A stretch of 64,000 nt of DNA from Agelas oroides (lineage: Eukaryota; Porifera; Demospongiae; Agelasida; Agelasidae). The translations under genes were made by a program, and so were the position numbers. Shown here one piece after another: positions 59,001 through 64,000 of the stretch (its first letter is position 1; the number at the start of each line of letters is the position of its first letter). Location of the stretch: positions 5,697,627 to 5,761,626 of the forward strand of contig OX422201.1 in NCBI GenBank assembly GCA_949130485.1. Direction: 5' to 3'. The notes under the pieces were generated by a model. It made no database searches. It saw only the letters and a list, made by a program, of their open reading frames with translations, and was not told the origin of the DNA.

Positions 59001-60313
59001 TCCTGAAGAATGGAAAAAAGGACCTGAATCAGCTGGGATTGAAGTTTACCTTTTGGAATGTTAGGAATTTTTGTGTTTGCTCAAGCTGTCGTTGCTGAAT
59101 TCTTCTGCTGAGCTAGATGCTTGCAAAAGCGTTGTATCCTTTAGTGTTCACAACTTCTCCAACAAGACAAAATGTGGCTGTTTATAAAGACGGCACTTGT
59201 GCAAAACCAGTTGGAAGTGTACCTGTGCTCAGGCACAGTGTACACTTTCACCTACATGTATGTTGGCCAGACCTCCCTTTTCAATTTTTTGAGGGTCTGA
59301 TTCCAAGACTATACATTGGACTGTGTGTAATGACTAGGGCTATCTTCTGCCATTTTGTGATGCTAGTCGATATTCTGTTGTTCTTGGTACTCAGGTCAAA
59401 GATCCCCCTTGGTAAAGTTATGTTGGATCGTGTATCAATCGTCAGATCACCCAGAGGTAGGCAAGGGGTTGGTATGGCCTCATTCCCAGGCTGTGTGGAA
59501 CATGGCCTGGGAATGAGGCTATAGTGGTATGTAGGGTGGCTGACAAGCAACACAGCACACCTTATACGAGGCTGGACTACCAGTGCCATATTTGGTCATG
59601 ATTCGACCATTCAAAGGAATACATTTGGCTGGAAGCGAAGTTGTTATTAGGTATATGGAATCCACAATATGAAAAAAAATGGGCTGACATGCACTGCAGA
59701 TACGACAGGGTACTGCATAATGGAATATTTTGCCATGGATATTTTTCTTCGCTAAGCCTGGTTGTATATTGTTGCAGTAAAGCTTAGCCAGATTTCCTTC
59801 GAAACTCTGTCCACCAACTTATAGCATTTGGAATCTGAGAAGTTTTCGCTAATTATGTTACGTTTTAGCTACAAACAGGAGACAAGACATTTGTCAACAC
59901 AATAATTTTCACCGACCAGTTAAATTCTCAGTGGGTGGCTAGTGACAATCTACCCCTTGCAACAACCTCACGCTACGCTTGCGTTTGTGTATAGTTGCTG
60001 CATTTCAAGCCAAGTCATGAATGGCTGCTCACGATTCTTCATTGTTGCTTCTGTGTTTCTAAGAGTGCTCCAAGTAAAATTCAAATGTTAATGATATTCA
60101 TAGCACCACGTGAACTAAGGTGGGTGTGGCTCCCATCATTAATGTATGTACTATTCAGTAACATACCTGCACATTTGTAGGCAGAGTAAACTCTTTCATC
60201 CTTGTGTCTCAGGCATTGACAAGTGGATCCAGCTGACCCCCATTAGCAAGGACGATGACGTACAGGGAGAAGTGCTGGTTGAAATGTCCATGGAACCTGC
60301 CACTGAATCAGAG
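56098..60313 (+). CDS. RASAL/RASA4-type Ras GTPase-activating protein, first C2 domain (gene continues past window)
   Basis: Exons 56098-56174, 58506-58562, 58826-58939, 59395-59456, 60213-60313 give 137 codons ending in phase 0. They encode one C2 domain: NLYVKISEAKKLPSREM, HLRDTYCVLKIDNETIARTA, FRTLEPFWGEEYTLHVPNEF, VSVHVYDDVVMG, SKIPLGKVMLDRVSIVRS, then DKWIQLTPISKDDDVQGEVL. The TxTxxRTLxPFWGEEYT block and the WIQLTP...VQGEV end are hallmarks of the GAP1/RASAL family. That family has C2-C2-RasGAP-PH-Btk layout and turns off Ras at membranes. The RasGAP domain is not in the window. After VMG a usual D-D-x-I-G Ca-loop stretch is shortened to GSKIPLGK, so Ca binding may be lost. The first-exon ATG context is AGCAATGGC. 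The 5' copy of the exon-2 acceptor is duplicated upstream. Confidence 0.85.
56724..56750 (+). repeat. T-run then G-run (about 25 G)
   Basis: A poly-T-rich stretch followed by roughly 25 consecutive G with few breaks. Long G-runs can form quadruplexes; the exact length may be a sequencing artefact. Confidence 0.85.
57225..57445 (+). repeat. About 65-bp tandem repeat, three copies
   Basis: Units contain GTGTCCACTCCACAGAGGTT, ATTCAACCATAGACGTAC and AGCAGAGAGAGAGGTAGTGT. Intron 1 of the RASA-like gene. Confidence 0.88.
58358..58525 (+). repeat. Two-copy duplication of an exon start and acceptor in the RASA-like gene
   Basis: CCATGAGTTTAATTCCCAGC, then AGCTGTCGG, then CTATTTTCATGTATGTGCGT, TTTCTGTAG|GTCTCATCTGAGAGA is present twice, about 85-90 bp apart. 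Exon 58506-58562 uses the second acceptor. The first copy at 58420 reads the same for 16 bases and then diverges from coding. Confidence 0.88.
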
Positions 60314-63300
60314 GTACAGCCAGACCGTCTCTCACTCTCACTTTTGATAGACTAAGGTACAGTGTAGTCTATCAAGCCAGACCGTCTCTCACTCTCACTT
60401 TTGATAGACTAAGGTACAGTGTAGCCTATCAAGCCAGACTGTCTCTCACTCTCACTTTTGATAGACTAAGGTACAGTGTAGTCTATCAAGCCGGACCGTC
60501 TCTCACCCTCACTTTTGATAGACTAAGGTACAGTGTAGCCTATCAAGCCGGACCGTCTCTCACTCTCACTTTTGATAGACTAAGGTACAGTGTAGCCTAT
60601 CAAGCCGGACAGTCTCTCACTCTCACTTTTGATAGACTAAGGTACAGTGTAGCCTATCAAGCCGGACCGTCTCTCACTCTCACTTTTGATAGACTAAGGT
60701 ACAGTGTAGCCTATCAAGCCGGACCGTCTCTCACTCTCACTTTTGATAGACTAAGGTACAGTGTAGCCCTATCAAGCCGGACCGTCTCTCACTCTCACTT
60801 TTGATAGACTAAGGTACAGTGTAGTCTATCAAGCCGGACCGTCTCTCACTCTCACTTTTGATAGACTGAGGTACAGTGTAGTCTATCAAGCCGGACCGTC
60901 TCTCACTCTCACTTTTGATAGACTAAGGTACAGTGTAGTCTATCAAGCCGGACCGTCTCTCACTCTCACTTTTGATAGACTAAGGTACAGTGTAGCCTAT
61001 CAAGCCGGACCGTCTCTCACTCTCACTTTTGATAGACTAAGGTACAGTGTAGTCTATCAAGCCGGACCGTCTCTCACTCTCACTTTTGATAGACTGAGGT
61101 ACAGTGTAGCCTATCAAGCCGGACCGTCTCTCACTCTCACTTTTGATAGACTAAGGTACAGTGTAGCCTATCAAGCCGGACCGTCTCTCACTCTCACTTT
61201 TGATAGACTAAGGTACAGTGTAGCCTATCAAGCCAGACCGTCTCTCACTCTCACTTTTGATAGACTGAGGTACAGTGTAGTCTATCAAGCCAGACCGTCT
61301 CTCACTCTCACTTTTGATAGACTAAGGTACAGTGTAGCCTATCAAGCCAGACCGTCTCTCACTCTCACTTTTGATAGACTAAGGTACAGTGTAGTCTATC
61401 AAGCCAGACCGTCTCTCACTCTCACTTTTGATAGACTGAGGTACAGTGTAGCCTATCAAGCCAGACCGTCTCTCACTCTCACTTTTGATAGACTAAGGTA
61501 CAGTGTAGTCTATCAAGCCGGACCGTCTCTCACCCTCACTTTTGATAGACTAAGGTACAGTGTAGCCTATCAAGCCAGGACCGTCTCTCACTCTCACTTT
61601 TGATAGACTGAGGTACAGTGTAGCCTATCAAGCCAGACCGTCTCTCACTCTCACTTTTGATAGACTAAGGTACAGTGTAGTCCTATCAAGCCGGACCGTC
61701 TCTCACCCTCACTTTTGATAGACTGAGGTACAGTGTAGCCTATCAAGCCAGACCGTCTCTCACTCTCACTTTTGATAGACTAAGGTACAGTGTAGTCTAT
61801 CAAGCCGGACCGTCTCTCACCCTCACTTTTGATAGACTAAGGTACAGTGTAGCCTATCAAGCCAGACCGTCTCTCACTCTCACTTTTGATAGACTAAGGT
61901 ACAGTGTAGCCTATCAAGCCAGACCGTCTCTCACTCTCACTTTTGATAGACTAAGGTACAGTGTAGCCCTATCAAGCCGGACCGTCTCTCACCCTCACTT
62001 TTGATAGACTGAGGTACAGTGTAGCCTATCAAGCCAGACCGTCTCTCACTCTCACTTTTGATAGACTAAGGTACAGTGTAGTCTATCAAGCCGGACCGTC
62101 TCTCACTCTCACTTTTGATAGACTAAGGTACAGTGTAGCCTATCAAGCCAGACCGTCTCTCACTCTCACTTTTGATAGACTAAGGTACAGTGTAGCCTAT
62201 CAAGCCAGACCGTCTCTCACTCTCACTTTTGATAGACTAAGGTACAGTGTAGCCTATCAAGCCAGACCGTCTCTCACTCTCACTTTTGATAGACTAAGGT
62301 ACAGTGTCTCTCACTCTCACTTTTGATAGACTAAGGTACAGTGTAGCCCTATCAAGCCGGACCGTCTCTCACTCTCACTTTTGATAGACTAAGGTACAGT
62401 GTAGCCTATCAAGCCAGACTGTCTCTCACTCTCACTTTTGATAGACTAAGGTACAGTGTAGCCTATCAAGCCGGACCGTCTCTCACTCTCACTTTTGATA
62501 GACTAAGGTACAGTGTAGCCTATCAAGCCAGACCGTCTCTCACTCTCACTTTTGATAGACTAAGGTACAGTGTCTCTCACTCTCACTTTTGATAGACTAA
62601 GGTACAGTGTAGCCCTATCAAGCCGGACCGTCTCTCACTCTCACTTTTGATAGACTAAGGTACAGTGTAGCCTATCAAGCCAGACCGTCTCTCACTCTCA
62701 CTTTTGATAGACTAAGGTACAGTGTAGCCTATCAAGCCAGACCGTCTCTCACTCTCACTTTTGATAGACTAAGGTACAGTGTAGCCTATCAAGCCAGACC
62801 GTCTCTCACTCTCACTTTTGATAGACTAAGGTACAGTGTCTCTCACTCTCACTTTTGATAGACTAAGGTACAGTGTAGCCCTATCAAGCCGGACCGTCTC
62901 TCACTCTCACTTTTGATAGACTAAGGTACAGTGTAGCCTATCAAGCCAGACTGTCTCTCACTCTCACTTTTGATAGACTAAGGTACAGTGTAGCCTATCA
63001 AGCCGGACCGTCTCTCACTCTCACTTTTGATAGACTAAGGTACAGTGTAGCCTATCAAGCCAGACCGTCTCTCACTCTCACTTTTGATAGACTAAGGTAC
63101 AGTGTCTCTCACTCTCACTTTTGATAGACTAAGGTACAGTGTAGCCCTATCAAGCCGGACCGTCTCTCACTCTCACTTTTGATAGACTAAGGTACAGTGT
63201 AGCCTATCAAGCCAGACCGTCTCTCACTCTCACTTTTGATAGACTAAGGTACAGTGTGGCCTATCAAGCCGGACCGTCTCTCACTCTCACTTTTGATAGA

Positions 63301-63584
63301 CTAAGGTACAGTGTAGCCTATCAAGCCAGACCGTCTCTCACTCTCACTTTTGATAGACTAAGGTACAGTGTCTCTCACTCTCACTTTTGATAGACTAAGG
63401 TACAGTGTAGCCCTATCAAGCCGGACCGTCTCTCACTCTCACTTTTGATAGACTAAGGTACAGTGTAGCCTATCAAGCCAGACCGTCTCTCACTCTCACT
63501 TTTGATAGACTAAGGTACAGTGTAGCCCTATCAAGCCGGACCGTCTCTCACTCTCACTTTTGATAGACTAAGGTACAGTGTAGC
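60314..63584 (+). repeat. 57-bp minisatellite starting at a splice donor, about 57 copies
   Basis: The unit is GTACAGTGTAGCCTATCAAG, then CCAGACCGTCTCTCACTCTC, then ACTTTTGATAGACTAAG. Short variants skip TAGCCTATCAAGCCAGACCG. The first unit begins at the donor of exon 60213-60313 (GAG|GTACAG), and every unit carries AAG|GTACAG. Related single-copy words occur at 15532-15836. Confidence 0.97.
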
Positions 63585-63849
63585 TGGATATCCTGAGGCG
63601 GTACACTACATTCTGAGCTTTTTTATGTGACATCATCACCTTTGAGGATACAAAGAAAAATAGAAAACCGCCGCCATGTTGATGTTGATATACAAGGAGA
63701 CAGTAGCTTCTATGGCAATCTAGATGAATGGATACTGATAATGCTTCTAGTGTGTGTTGAATTAGACAAAACGGCCACTGCTATGTGAGTTAAAGCTGCT
63801 GTATAAACACATACCTGTAATCACACATGCCATCGCAAGAGCACATAAG

Positions 63850-64000
63850 AACAGGCGGCTTGAGTAAGAGCGTGTAACTCCAATAGAAGCCCATAGTCCG
63901 GTCAAAATTATTGAAGCGTACAAAAAATAGAACACCCGGTCACATGCTTAGCAACAATGGCTTATGTCTATGCAGCATGCACAGTACATGTTACTATTCT
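63850..64000. repeat. Partial copy of the 4391-4622 foldback element
   Basis: AGTAAGAGCGTGTAACTCCA, then ATAGAAGCCC, and CGGTCACATG...AGCAACAATGGCTTATGTCT match the reverse complement of 4480-4620. Cut by the window end. Confidence 0.85.

Noticed and set aside
1-64000. CRISPR array, given the many regular repeats
   Set aside because: Repeats are head-to-tail without unique spacers, no cas genes are present, and the genes are animal and intron-bearing.

Overview
The window is animal nuclear DNA. It carries split genes with GT-AG introns, mostly 60 bp to 3 kb long, whose exon phases join cleanly. The recognisable proteins are metazoan: KIAA0319, CCDC92, HINT3, an SLC15-type transporter, TBCE, a Neuralized-domain protein, LRRC74, SFSWAP and a RASAL/RASA4-type GAP. 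Compact genes, short intergenic gaps, nested genes and a very high load of short hairpin repeats suggest an early-branching invertebrate, perhaps a demosponge. That placement is inference, because nothing here fixes the species. No prokaryotic, viral or CRISPR feature was seen.

Layout. (1) 73-9719 (+): the 3' part of an unidentified coiled-coil gene, with an intronless papain-type protease gene (5474-6364, -) nested in one intron. (2) 9720-11935: repeats. (3) 11936-17575 (-): a KIAA0319-like membrane protein with one PKD domain. (4) 18675-21203 (-): CCDC92 homologue, head-to-head with HINT3 (21575-22075, +). (5) 22358-24268 (-): SLC15-type transporter with one apparent frameshift, head-to-head with TBCE. 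(6) 24421-45417 (+): complete TBCE in 17 exons, 535 aa. Its largest intron (11 kb) holds a Neuralized-domain gene on the opposite strand (29761-34096) and a tRNA-like sequence inside a hairpin element. The next large intron holds a palindrome of about 1.1 kb. (7) 47129-52078 (-): LRRC74A-like gene, 12 exons, 499 aa, head-to-head with SFSWAP (52300-55658, +), 623 aa without an RS domain. (8) 56098 onward (+): the N-terminal C2 domain of a RASAL/RASA4-like GAP, followed by a 3.3-kb minisatellite in its fifth intron. The gene runs off the window.

The most unusual signal is in the DNA around the genes. Tandem duplications sit repeatedly on exon-intron boundaries, so that each repeat copies the exon end plus splice site (gene 1, TBCE, LRRC74A, RASA-like twice). 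Four introns end in long (CA)n tracts that run directly into the CAG acceptor. A hairpin element with termini TAGCCTCATTCCCAGGC occurs about twenty times, and two minisatellites appear to have grown out of its end. The Neuralized-domain protein ends in a K-Ras-like polybasic stretch plus CAAX box, an architecture I do not recognise.

Exon coordinates were read by eye from splice consensus and reading phase. Total coding lengths divide by three for TBCE, LRRC74A, SFSWAP and CCDC92, which supports those models.
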